64,000 bases of DNA from Anarhynchus alexandrinus. Lineage: Eukaryota > Chordata > Aves > Charadriiformes > Charadriidae. The stretch is taken from contig VUYV01000122.1 of the NCBI GenBank assembly GCA_008711295.1, forward strand, positions 1,737,962 to 1,801,961, read 5' to 3'. Made by a program: the position numbers and the translations under genes. Position 1 is the stretch's first letter, and the number at the start of each line of letters is the position of its first letter. This document shows positions 12,401-23,900 of the stretch, in pieces. The notes under the pieces were generated by a model. The model was not told where the DNA came from. It worked only from the letters and a program-made list of their open reading frames with translations, and made no database searches.

Positions 12401-15400
12401 TTGTATTAATTTGCTACTCTGTTACTCAGAGCAGAGTGAGAGTTGTGTTGTGCCAGTCATGGTTGCTTATTGGTGACTTGGGACTTCAGACAAAAATGTT
12501 TTTAAATGCTGAATTTCTTTAAAAGTCTATCCTTTGCTTTATCTAGGGCAATGTACGCTTTTTGCCTTCCTTTAGAGCTTTTGGAATGTGAGTACCATTG
12601 ATTAATAAATTACCAGGAGTTGACAAAAGCAAGTGTAAATGGTGGATTTTTGTATAACACATAGAGTAAAATCCTAGATCTATTGAAATCAATGACAGAA
12701 GTCTAATACTCTCCAATGGAAACAGTTTCATAAAAATATTTCATTATCTTAACATTAAACTAACATTGACTTAAACCTTCCCTCACTGAATGGAATTGGA
12801 ATTAATGTGAGTGTGAACAGGAAGAAACTACTATTGAGAAAAAAGGTTCCTTCACTGGGAAATTATTGATGTGGTCTCATGCATTTTATGGGTTCTGCTT
12901 ACATAACATGTTATTACCAGTAGAAATAGAAGTGGTGGAATGGCCACCGAAATTATTAGGGTGTTACTTGTTTTATTACTGTAAGTAGTTTGGTTGGTTC
13001 CAGAATAACCAAAGTTAATGGGGCTGCTAGTGTAAGTAGAGTGAGCACGATTTAGTCCTTTATGCATACATATTTATGTATTGTTGTTTTGTGGAGCACT
13101 AGTTCAAGCCATGATTATTCTATTAAGCCCTTGCATTCATTCAAATTTTTCACATGCTGCTTCTATTTACAAAATGTTATCCAGGCCTTGCAAGACCTAA
13201 TGAATTTTTAATTGTGAGCCAATGGTACAGATTTCTCTGAACACTCTGAAGTCATCCATCATTAAATACTTTTTACAAAACAATTCCCTTTTGCTTACCT
13301 GAATCATACCTCCGTCTTTGTCATCTTATCACTTGACTTCATTGAAATATAAGACATAAGTTATTCAGCTTTTGAATGCCCTCTGTATTGTCAAAGTTTT
13401 GAGAGTGAGTGCTCATTTACATACAGTAAAAGCTTAATTTGATTGCTATCTTGTTATTTGTCAGGTAAAACCTTAGTATGTATGAATTTTACTATTTTGG
13501 GCTCATTTGTTTTGATACTATTTACTTGGAAGATACACATAGATGTTCTGTGAATAAGAAATGGACTTGTTTCTTTGCATTGCCTAATTAAGGGTGATTA
13601 AAAAAAAATATTGGGGGTTAGTGTATCTGAAATACCTTTGCATGAAAAAATATATTTTGTGAATATAATGATGTTAGAGAAATTACACTTGCAGTTTTCT
13701 CTACCTATGTCCTTCTTTTGCTGTCATTTAAGTAGGGTAAATTTGTATTGCATTTTATACCTTAGATGCTGGGCAGTCAGTGTAAACACCAGAAGATCCT
13801 TCTTGTAGTTTGAAAGAATAATTGAACTAGCCAAAGTTGGACTGCAAGACCAATATGTGCATTCATGGTTGGGCTTATAAAGGCAGTTTATCAGAAATAA
13901 GATATTACTTCTGAAATTTTTTGGCAAAATGTAACTGCAATCTCTTGGGTAGGTTTTTGATCTGAATAGCTCGATAAACCTGACATTTTCAAGGGTCTTA
14001 AAAATTTTCCAGATAGAGCAATAAAATCAACAATGCATCTCCATGTACAGTGCTAGCATCCCTAGAGTAATCAAGATATGATTATTCTATAACTCTGAAA
14101 AAGAATTGTATATTTAAAGTTGATAAAAACAGTAGAAATTATGATAAACTATGCTTCATAACACTGAATTTAGTAGACTACTAGATCTGAAATATAATTT
14201 TAAATCATGTTTTATATTCTATACAAAATCATATTTATGTTATGCAATTCTAAACATAAGTTAGCTATTTGCATCAAAAGGTATAATTTTGCCAGAAGAA
14301 AAAGTGGGGATACTGCTGTTCTTTGTCCCCAGACCCCTTTGGTTAGGGTTTATATTGTGGGGTTCATACATGGTTACTTGTAAGTGGCAATTTTTCTTCA
14401 CAGAGAAGAACACTGGGTAAATTGAATAAAAGAAAAAGAAGTTAAATGTTTTTTGACCATGATACACAGTGTAGTTAAAAGTGATACTGTTACCATGTAA
14501 GATGTAAGGTGTCTTTAACAATGGAAAATTATAGCCTTTCCATAAATATAGTTGTGTTTGAAATTTGTCTGTAGATCCCCTGCTTAAATGCCTGTTAACA
14601 TTCCTTAAGCCTTTTTCAAATCAGAAAATTTGAGAATATGATTTAGCTATGTTAATCAGCTTTTCCAAATGACAATGTAAGCCTGTGAGTTCTTGGCATT
14701 GACAGAAAACAAAACATAGTAATTTTGTTTTTTCAAGATTATTAGAAACTTTCATAACTAAAGAAGTGATAGAATTAGAAACATTATTTTTTAGAAAAAC
14801 TGCTTAATGTTGAAGAGGTAAATTGGTATATACCAACCATTATTTAATGAAGCCTATAATTCAGTTTTGCAGAATGATAAAGTAAGGGTAAAGGAATTAA
14901 GTCAGTTATTTCAGCTACACTTTTATGTAAGCTTTGATGTTAATGTTTCTAATTCATTGGAATGATGGTTCAAAATCCTTTTCTTAAGCAAAAATGCATG
15001 ACCTAATGCTCATAATATTGACTAACATTTCATAGGTCAAGCGTCCTATAAAACACATCAGCGGTTTTCCTTTCCTTAATTTTTATAAACATGTGTGAAA
15101 TAAACAATCCATTGACATTTTGGGGGCTAAGTTCTAGGATAACATGATATGGTACAGAAACTTTTAGGCAAATGGTTTTTTGTAGCTTATAGGCTCCTTT
15201 CAGGTATGTCTGAGGCCTGAGTGCAGCAAGCAGGTGCAATCCTATGGCAAGATAGTGGGGATATAAAATAAAAAAATCCTGCTTTGGGATACATTTGAGA
15301 AAACAGTAAGATAGTTCAGCAGAGGACCACAATGCCTGTAGGGACCTCTCCTCTGGGTACCCAGACAGAAGGATGACTGTACACCAAGGCTTTGCCTTTG

Positions 15401-15602
15401 TCTGTTTTGTCAGTCTTTCAAGTGAGAAACCTCACAGATGTTCTTAGCTGGATAGTGCTGTTGACATAAAAGGAGGGGGTAATATGAAATTAGACATAAA
15501 AAATGCTTGTTTATGAGATACAAGGGAACCATTTGAGATATGAATTATAACTACTGATTTAGACAACTTCCTTCTTTACTTAGACTAACTGTAAGGTCTT
15601 CC
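6479..15602. other. Long unique stretch, no supported gene
   Basis: No frame longer than about 120 codons occurs, and none shows a family signature. The frame at 9996-10355 (-) is Leu/Phe/Ser rich and looks random. Bases 10400-10920 are visibly GC richer than their surroundings, with several CpG dinucleotides and no repeat that I recognise; this could be a regulatory element or an eroded exon. At 11562-11578 an octamer ATTTGCAT is followed by TTCAAAT, a POU-factor-like arrangement. Confidence 0.5.
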
Positions 15603-15864
15603 TTAATTCAAACTGTAAATGAGATTCTGTTGGTTTTCAAGCTCCAAAAGTTTGGAGAGTTTTTTCTTGTCTTTCATGGCAGCTGCTATATTCTTTGCAC
15701 TCTGAAGATCTTGCCGTATATCGTGACACAGATTCCACTAGGTTAAATAGCTTCCTTTCTTCTGTGTTCGTGAGGCCACGCTCCTGAAGCAGACTTTTAC
15801 ATGTGGTATTCAAAACAGTTGAAATGGAAGACCTGTCCAATTTTGCAACATTGGCTGAATCCAT
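15603..15864 (-). pseudogene. Protein-like frame with good start context and one frameshift
   Basis: On the minus strand an ATG at 15864-15862 lies in a strong initiation context (AAC ATG G). It opens a hydrophilic, helix-friendly frame starting MDSANVAKLDRSS and continuing through LLQERGLTNTEERKLFNLVES. About 45 codons in, the same frame turns low-quality (Ser/Cys rich, ending QTFGA). From just after that point the neighbouring frame becomes protein-like (CHDIRQDLQSAKNIAAAMKD, then KKKLSKLLELENQQNLIYS) until a stop at 15603-15605. The simplest reading is one coding segment of about 85 residues with a single indel near 15720-15735, predicted largely alpha-helical or coiled coil. An in-frame stop lies just upstream of the ATG, so this would be the N-terminus. 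I do not recognise the family. No poly(A) tract follows, so it need not be a retrocopy. It could be a unitary pseudogene exon, a live exon with a sequencing error, or chance. Confidence 0.35.
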
Positions 15865-16739
15865 GTTTTATTTTCTTACTGCCTTTTGAACTTGAGTATT
15901 AAATTACAGATGATGAGGGGCAGGGATTTGAACATGGAAATTTCTAGCCCTTTCCTGCATTGTAAAGTACAAGGGTTGCACCAGTGTTTCTGTTTAAGAC
16001 AGTAAGCACACCTCCAGACACACAGAGGGAAACTGCATTCTGTTGAGCAACCTTTGCTGGTCTAACTCAACTTTAGTAGAATTAAACTGTTGTTAAGAGT
16101 AACATTGTGGAGGAGATTGTGGAAACCCACAGAATTTGGCAAGAAAAAATAAATGTGGTAGTGTTGTTCTTGTTGTTCTCTCCCTCGCCTGTCCTTAGAT
16201 CTCCTGCACCATTTCCCAGAGATTTTAGGAACTGTCTTCATTGAGGATGATTTCAACTGAGAATGCCTGAGCCTTTGAAGGCATCAGTCCTTAAATAGGA
16301 AACTAATTGTTTGTTTTCACAAAGTTGGTAACCCACAAAAACCAACCAACCAAAAGTAGCGTCCAGCAAGCTCTTTGAGATGCATGCGCTACCTGTGGGC
16401 ATGAACCATAATGAATTTCATACCATTTTTCCTGCCCTGAGAGTCTGCTATGAGAGGTGGAATTCTGCAGTCATGAACTAAATGGACTTAACGGACTTCT
16501 GTGTATAAAGATAAATCATAAATAAGTGACCTGTGTCTATCTATATATATCTGTGTGTGTATAGATTTGATAGATAAAAATTAATAGTGATCTGAGCAAG
16601 ACACAAATGGTATGGAATAAGGGGTGGCATGTTTGAGGTAAAACAACCAATTTTCTGTTCAGTAACTTTATTTTGTAGCTAAGCCTCTTCTAACTAATGA
16701 ACTTAACAGTATATTGTGCAGACACTATTTGCTCTCAGA
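15865..16739. other. Unique spacer with short AT/GT microsatellite
   Basis: No gene is seen. Bases 16531-16578 hold a compound short tandem repeat of the TATC, TA and TG type. Short frames such as 16062-16256 (-) are unsupported. The last part of the interval may already belong to the LTR that follows, because the 5' edge of that element is not clear. Confidence 0.5.
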
Positions 16740-16977
16740 GTGGTAAGAGACCTGTGTCTCTTATATGTCGCATGCCATACCAAGGCATGGTATGCAGAGA
16801 AGCCCTTGCTTATACTTATTGCTGTTACAGCCAAGGGCAGCTAAATTTGTTATGTGCCCCGTTGGAGGGTCGGAAGCAGAAAAGTGTAGAGGGGTCCCAC
16901 CTGCGGGGAGGAGCGGACAGGACAGGTGACCCAAAACTGACCCACAGGGTATTCCATCCCATCTGTATCATGCTCAG

Positions 16978-16985
16978 CATAAAAG
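16978..16985 (+). promoter_or_regulatory. LTR TATA-like box
   Basis: CATAAAAG lies at the expected place in the U3 region of the LTR, directly after the 'tgctcag' segment that precedes the TATA box in related avian LTRs. Whether this old copy still drives transcription is unknown. Confidence 0.4.
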
Positions 16986-17208
16986 CTGAGGGATCAAAGG
17001 GTCAGCGCTTTTTCTTCCGTGGCTGACGTCTGAGGACTTTGTGTGTTCATCTGCCTTTGATCCCAATCCGGAATCCAGTTCCTGTCCATCACTGAGTCCA
17101 GTCTGGGACTTTCCCAGTGCCAGGCAGTGTTGTGATTGTCATTTTGGGAGCTTGCTATGATTTTGAATATATTTCATTATTTTCTTTATATTTTATCATC
17201 AATATTTC

Positions 17209-17214
17209 ATTAAA
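17209..17214 (+). terminator. LTR polyadenylation signal ATTAAA
   Basis: ATTAAA follows an AT-rich tract about 225 bases downstream of the TATA-like box. This is the usual place for the signal at the R region of an LTR. Confidence 0.4.
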
Positions 17215-17328
17215 GTAGTTTAGTTCCTTCTAAACTCATAAGTCTCTTTCTCTCTCTCCCTCCTCTCCTTGAAGAGAGAGATGGGGTAGAGCATCTGTCG
17301 TTCATTCAGTCCAGCCCAAACCACGACA

Positions 17329-20300
17329 GATTAAAATTCTTTGTGAGAAAAGGGAATTGCCAATGAAATAGTAGCAATGGTTTCATCCCCTTTGCTTCTC
17401 ACTAGAGATTACTTTTTTCAGCATGTGCTAATAGATATTTTGGTGGAAAGCCACAGAAGCCAGTGGTTTTTTGACATCCAAATCACTTTTGGAAATATCC
17501 ATTGCACACCTAGAAATTTCACTACAGAAATAGCCACTGGACTCCTGTTTCACTTAGCTAACTCAACAAGATGCATAGAGGAAGCAACAGGGTTAATTTA
17601 TAAAACCTATTAACTATCATTTTTCTCTTTAGCAAATACATTGGATTGGACAGTACCCTGGCAAGTGTAAGATATGGAGTAATACAGTATTACATTGAGA
17701 GGACAATCTATTGCATTCCATAACTTTTAAAGCCGGTTTTAATAGATATAAAGGTGTAGCGGGGATTCAGTTAAGGTTGAAATCTCCTGTCCTTTGAAAT
17801 GTCTCTTCAACATTTTTGACTAGCTGCAGCGTTTTAAATTATTTTTTTTAAGAATATAAATGGATGGTATTTTTTAAATGTCTAAAGTGTAGGCAAACAA
17901 ATTAAAAATGTTGCCTTCTCAGAAAACTTTCTTCAACTTTCTCTTTTAGATAGTATTTTCAAAAGGGCAGGGTTATGCAAATTCAAGATACAAATATCAA
18001 AGAAAAATGGGAGTAATCTTCCAGAAAATAAGAAGGGAAATCTACTCAGTTAGACACTTTTTTTTTTTTTGATTAGTGAGGATATTATTTGTGTTTGTCA
18101 TTAAACAGGAAAATCTACTTTTGAGAAAAAAAATATTTTTTCATATATTAGGTAGAATTTTGTCTGATGCTGTGTAAAACGGGAGGAACAAAGACTAAAA
18201 CTATAAACGATACCCTTTTGCAGTGGACAGGATTTACTACTAGATTACTATAAAATTCAGTGTTTAAATTGGAGCTTTTTAAATATTTATATAATGATTT
18301 GGGTGAAGGTTCTGAAAAGGAAAAAAAAGTGCTGAACAAAGCAGATAATTGCATAATGACTTCCACCAGTAAGTACCTCAACTAATACTATGCAAATACA
18401 GTTTGCTGTAGATGACTACAGAATAATGATTCTAGTGCTAAAATTGATGAGGACAATTGTATTTTCTCAGGAGTCTGACTTCAAACCTTGGCCCTTAGGG
18501 TTGACCCTGTGTGTAAACTAGTGACAAAAATCTTCACCAGCAGGTAAATGTTCTGACATGAAGGGTCTCTGTCAAGGGCTAAAGCCTGCCAACACGTACC
18601 TGTGTCAGTGATTCTGTCAATTAATAGGTCTACTTCAGGAATTTAACCACATCGATAAGCGTCCATCTGTGGAAAGTTCATGAAAGTCATAACAACATGG
18701 GTAAAACATAATGAACAAGAAGTATAGCACAAATAACTTGTGATAGGAACCAATGTGAAACTCAAAAGGAACAGAAGCATTTTATTGCACAAAAGTCTGT
18801 GTTGCAAATTCTAATACCAAGAGAAATGAAGCTGTAGTGGACACATGGAAGATTAGCAGGTGCAAACTGTAATATGCAAAGTGATATTTTTCTTGTTTTC
18901 AGAACTCTTACACTCCTGGTAGCTGTTATTAATGTTATATTCCTGCATGCAGGGAAAAAAAAAAGTTGTCTTAAGAAGGAATTATCTAAAAATTTATGTA
19001 GCATTTCTGTCTTTTCCGATAATAGTTACATGTTACCTTTCTGAGATAAATAGTCTTTGTGACAGAACCTGAATTTTTCAATATATTAGTAATATGTAGC
19101 AATGTCACAATAAAAGTAATGGTTTGATGTTTCCATGTTATTAAATTTAGTTCTTCAAAATCATAAAATTCTAAAATTCTCCAGATATTTAAAAGCTTCA
19201 GTGCTTAAAAAAATGCCCTATTGTTGAACAGCATTGGTTTATTAGATCCTTTAATCTAATTCAATGAAAATTGGAGAACTTGGAGTAATTAATTTTCTTA
19301 CATTTTAAATTACTCATATAATTTGTTATTTTTAATATGTTGTGGATTCAGCAATTAATTTTTATTATACAGCAGTAATGACAAATTTCTTAACCTAGAC
19401 TAAATGAATGCTTTTCCTTGATAATCTGTACCATTTAGCAAAACTCTGTAAAACATCTGTACCTTTGTCTTTTGGTAGTCTTAAATATTTGTGTAATTTA
19501 GCTCTAGCTCGGTTTTCTATAGTTTAGTGAACACCCACTTTTCTCAACAGTTTTGTGGCTTTTTAAGATTGTACTCCTGCCATGCATTTCCCCTTGAGCT
19601 TCAATTTGTGATATGTAGAGAGAACTATAGAGAAATTGTTTGGGGATAGATTTCTAGATGCACTATTTCCTTTGCTATTGCTCTTAATACATAGAGCTAG
19701 TCCTGTGAAATGCTGTGTGTGTCTTAATTTCGGTATGAATTCACAGTGTATTGCAGAGTGCTAGCAGACTTAAAAGTACCTTCTCAGACTATGGATGGGG
19801 AAAGAAAACATCAGACTGGTCCAGAGCTCCTGTGACTTGTGTGTATGAGTCAAGTGTATCAAAAGTAAAAATGAAAAATACACAGCTTTACAGATAAGAC
19901 TAGGTTTTCCCCAGTTGCTTAAGTTGTCAAATCTCCTTTTATCCAATTATATTGTTTCCGCCTACCTCAGTATGTTGGTAGAGATAAACTATACTTTTCC
20001 TTGCTTATAGCAGTGATTACATTTTCCCAGTATTCCCTTAAAATATTTAAAGTGGACTACACCTTTCCAATATATAAAGACAATCATTGTGGATGCTTAA
20101 TTTTATATTACTCTTCATCTGTATTGAATTAAAACAAAATAAACATCTGAAAAATCCTGGCAATAACTTAGAAGATTAAAAGATTTATTTTAGTGACCAC
20201 TGAAAGCCAGAAGGACCTTCATGAATCCACTTAGCTTTCTGAGAGAAAATTTTCTTGTTTTCCGATGCGTGTTTCATCTAAAAGGTGCATGCTGTGGGCC

Positions 20301-20609
20301 AGGAGTGGAGTATATTTGTATTTCTTACAGTTAATTTTAAAACACTGAGAGGGTTTTTGTTGTTGTTGTTTATTTTCTAAATGCCTGGAAAACTTTCTGT
20401 CGTCAGTCTGGGTACAAGACTGGGTACAACCATGGGACTGAAAATGAGTTTTGATTATATAGTCAAAGTATTATCATGTTACAGGGATGGTGATTGTTCA
20501 TTATTTGTGATAGTATAAAAAAGGATCAACCTCGGCAGTGAACTGATGAACAGGATAATTCAAGGAAGAATTGACATTGCTTTAGGCCAAAATACTGAAA
20601 TATTCTTCA
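17329..20609. other. AT-rich unique sequence, no gene seen
   Basis: There is no supported coding frame. A T13 run lies at 18058-18070 and a (TTG)n tract at 20354-20373. The 19160-19420 part is very AT rich with many TAAT/ATTA homeodomain-type cores, but none forms a recognisable element. Confidence 0.5.
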
Positions 20610-20960
20610 ATAGAATTATAAGAAGATGAGAGAATTTTGGAGAATGAATAAAGGTCATTTGGTCCATCAAGACATATTCTTTTTAGTAGTCTGTTTCCCC
20701 AAGGATGATATCTAATTGTTTCTTGAATGACACTGGCGCTTTTTGCCTCAACAACTTTGCCTGCAGGCTATTCTAAGTATTTATTATTCTCTACATGAAA
20801 AGGTGCTTTCTGATCTATGTGCTGAATTTATTTTTTAATTTCCAGTTATGTTCTCTTGTCCTATAATCTATGTTGGAATGGAAATAATAATTTGAGTTGA
20901 CATTATCTGTGGCAGTTAAGACTTTATATGCTTCAAAAAAGACAGTTCTACCCTGTCCTT
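20610..20960 (-). mobile_element. Ancient CR1/L3-like LINE 3' relic
   Basis: The + strand reads like the reverse complement of an old CR1-type ORF2 C-terminus and 3' end. It contains 'aggtcatttggtccatc', 'ttttgcctcaacaactttgcc', 'tgaaaaggtgctttctgat' and 'atgttctcttgtcctataat'. These correspond to the conserved C-terminal blocks that in younger copies give the '[17 protein letters not shown]' protein region. The copy is strongly diverged with many AT changes, so it predates the bird-specific insertions elsewhere in the window. Ends are approximate. Confidence 0.6.
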
Positions 20961-23900
20961 AAAATTAGATGCCCAGATTTATAATGTAAGTAACCACGAC
21001 TGCATATCAAATGGTGGCAGGGGTCTCCCTGAGAAGATTTCACATCAAAATCAGTCTTACTTCCCTAAATGTGCTTTGCTGATGTTGCTGATATTCTGTC
21101 CCCCATTGACCAAAAACCTGTCCAATGTAGAACATCTGATGACACTTGATGTCTTTTTTAACATCAGCTGAAGGGAAAACAAAAGCAAGATGCACTTTCA
21201 ACTTTTTGCAACAGGCAGAAAAGTGAGAGGCAAGGGACATATCAGTAAAAGTTCCCTAACTCCTTCTTCATACTTACTTACTTCAGTTCTGGATGATTTA
21301 AAAAACAAATCAGATTGTCTACACTGCCTAACTTTTAACAGCATCAGACCAGGATCACTGCCCTCAAAGGAGGGTGCCTAACCCTCCTGAATCTTTAAGG
21401 TTTTTGCCCAGGACTGGCCAGGCAGCCCAAGTAGCTGCTTAGGCAAGTCAGTCATGACCCTGTTCCTGTTTTGTCTGCGTCAGGTTCTAGAAAACCAGCT
21501 AAGACAGTGCTGAGCTGTGTGTACCAGAAACTACTCCTGAAGCAGCATTGTAGTCTCCGTACCACATTGCTTGTTTGCCTGGAGACAGAGAAATCAAAGG
21601 TTCCTCCTCTCTCACCTTTCTGAATCCAACTGCCCTGCCCTAGTTCCATCCATACCTATCCTTTAGCAGCAGAAGCCTTACCTGTCCTCAGATAGCCCAA
21701 GCCTTTAATCCCTCAATAAAAAAAATAATCAATTTTTCTCGCACTGCTGAGAAGCTTCTTGAAGCTTCATATGGAAAATAGCCACAGGACACATATCATC
21801 TTAGATGGCTGACCTTTAGCAGACCCTGCTAGCACTCTTCTTCCAGTAGCCAGGGTTTTAGATTACTTGACTGTCCATGTTATCAACAACTCCACAAACA
21901 CGAGAGCCATGCCTTAATAGCTTATGAGCTGCATGTGGTTTATGAAAGAAAAATTGACCACCATCAGTTAAGCACTTAGATGTTACTATGTACAGGTTAG
22001 TGCAAAGCTTTATGGAAATGCATGAGGTGCCTCCACTCTGGCTCTGAGCCAGGATTTGCTTCCATAGACATTGACCTTCCATGGAACATTCCTAAATCAA
22101 TTCCTACTACACATGGACAGAGTTTTGTAAAAGGGGAAAACAGGTGTCAAAATAGCAATAAAACATGTATTTATTTAGAGACTTATAAAATACCAGGCTT
22201 TAGGGAGGACTTTGATGTTTCCAGAAATTATTCTTTACAACAGAATGAAAATTATACTGTCTTATTTTCTGCTAGGAAACCAGCACTTGAACCAAGGTCT
22301 CCAATTAAAAAAGAAAAGCAAACAACAAACAACACAAAACCCAATGAAAAATCATGATCAATTTCCAGTCCTGAAGGAGATTTCCCTCCTTGACTATGAA
22401 TGTTTGTATTGACTAGTTTTCCAATGTGTTTTCAAGATAAGAGAATTTCAAGCTGTCTCTGAATAATCATGGAAGTGGTTTCAGACATAAGCAGGCTCTA
22501 CTGAGACTCTCTTATCCCTCATTTAACAATAAGAACTTGATAATTGTTCCAAATCATTGTTACATGGGGAGAACAGAGATCCAAACTAGGCAGATTTTGT
22601 GCTGTCTTCAGTAGCTAAATCATCCATTTAACCTAGAATCCTCTGCAATATTGCAAAGCATCCTTGTAATATACTGGACGCAAAATACTTGCCGTAACAG
22701 TTCGAGTTTTGCAAACCAGTGCCTATTTCTGATCATGGAAATCTGGTCCTTACTTTGTTTCCCAGTAATGAGTATGTACCTGGGCCATAGTTCATAAGTA
22801 GATATACTGTCTCCCAGGAAAATTTAAGTTATAGTGCCTAGTGTATGATTACCATTTAACAATATAAACACTGCTTTGTATAGACTGAACTGGGGACAAC
22901 CAGATCTCCTTATGCATGTTCTGGTCCTAGGTGGACACAATTACTGGCCACACCACTGGAGTTGAAAGAGAGGAAAATGTTAAATTTAGTCTCTTGTTCA
23001 TTGCTCACAACATGTAATATGTCATTACACTTCTGATGGTCTGGATTTCTCCATTACAGTTTATGATAAAGGAGCTTTTGGTAATCACTTCTGACAATAT
23101 TTCTGGTGGAAAGGGTTGGTTTTCAGCCACCACCTTCTGGGACCTCTCAAATTTGTCTCCACCAATTCAGCTCTGTCAGGGAGAGCAGTTTCAGGCGCAC
23201 CGATGAAGACAGGGCTAGGTCGCTGCTGGTCAGAACTGATCTGTACAAAAAATTAATTATAAATTATAATGACATTCACTGTTTAGTTTACACTGGCATC
23301 ATAGTAGGGCTATGCCCAATGGGAAGACACATTCTAGTGTAAACTTAAGGGGGATACGGGGAGCCCTAACCACTGTCTTGAGGTTAACAGAAAAGTTGAC
23401 TTCCCCGTACAATCTTCTTACTGCATGCATGCTAAGACCTAGATAGGCAGAAGGACAAGGTAGCCTACAGATAACTTGCCAGAACTTTCTCAGTGAAACC
23501 ACTATCATTAGGTGTAATGCTTAAAACTGGTGTAAAAAAGAAAAAACAAAAAGGAGAGAAAAATTGAATAATATAGAATATTCAATTTCCATTTTTTTCA
23601 TTTGGAAAATAATGTGAAATAAAAAGATGTCTGATTTTTTTCCAGTTTTCTCCTACCGACTAGTGAAACTCAATGCAACTAACTTTGCAGAAATTTCATT
23701 ACTGTTGCAGGAAAGGAAAAAAAATGTTTTAATACGAATTATGAAAAATATAGACTGGATAAAACTGTGTGAGGAACTCCAGCAGAGATAAAATACTCAA
23801 TGTGACTTCTAACCTCCTTATTTTCTTTTAATAGAATTCAGGTTACAAAAACTGTTTTATAAAAAATCTATGCAGTTGATTTTGTTTAAGCTTTAAATTA

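Larger units (their letters stand above)
16740..17328 (+). mobile_element. Solo-LTR-like element, avian ERVL-like type
   Basis: The sequence has the layout of an avian endogenous retrovirus LTR. A GC-rich U3 (16850-16970, with 'ggggtcccacctgcgggga' and a 'ggacaggtgaccc' segment) is followed by a TATA-like CATAAAAG at 16978-16985 just after 'atgctcag'. An R/U5 region follows, with an ATTAAA polyadenylation signal at 17209-17214, a CT-rich tract (17244-17270) and a terminus '...cccaaaccacgaca' ending at 17328. Internal gag, pol or env sequence is absent on both sides, so this is probably a solo LTR left by recombination. The 5' boundary is uncertain and no target-site duplication was identified. 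The frame at 16697-17026 lies inside it and is not a gene. Family assignment is from recollection of similar bird LTRs. Confidence 0.7.

Noticed and set aside
16697..17026. 109-codon open frame
   Set aside because: It lies inside the LTR and shows no retroviral or cellular protein features; it is a by-product of the GC-richer U3 region.
21858..22082. Minus frame ending HGSRVCGVVDNMDSQVI, at first glance ribosomal-protein-like
   Set aside because: It could not be matched to any ribosomal protein pattern beyond a few residues; treated as chance.
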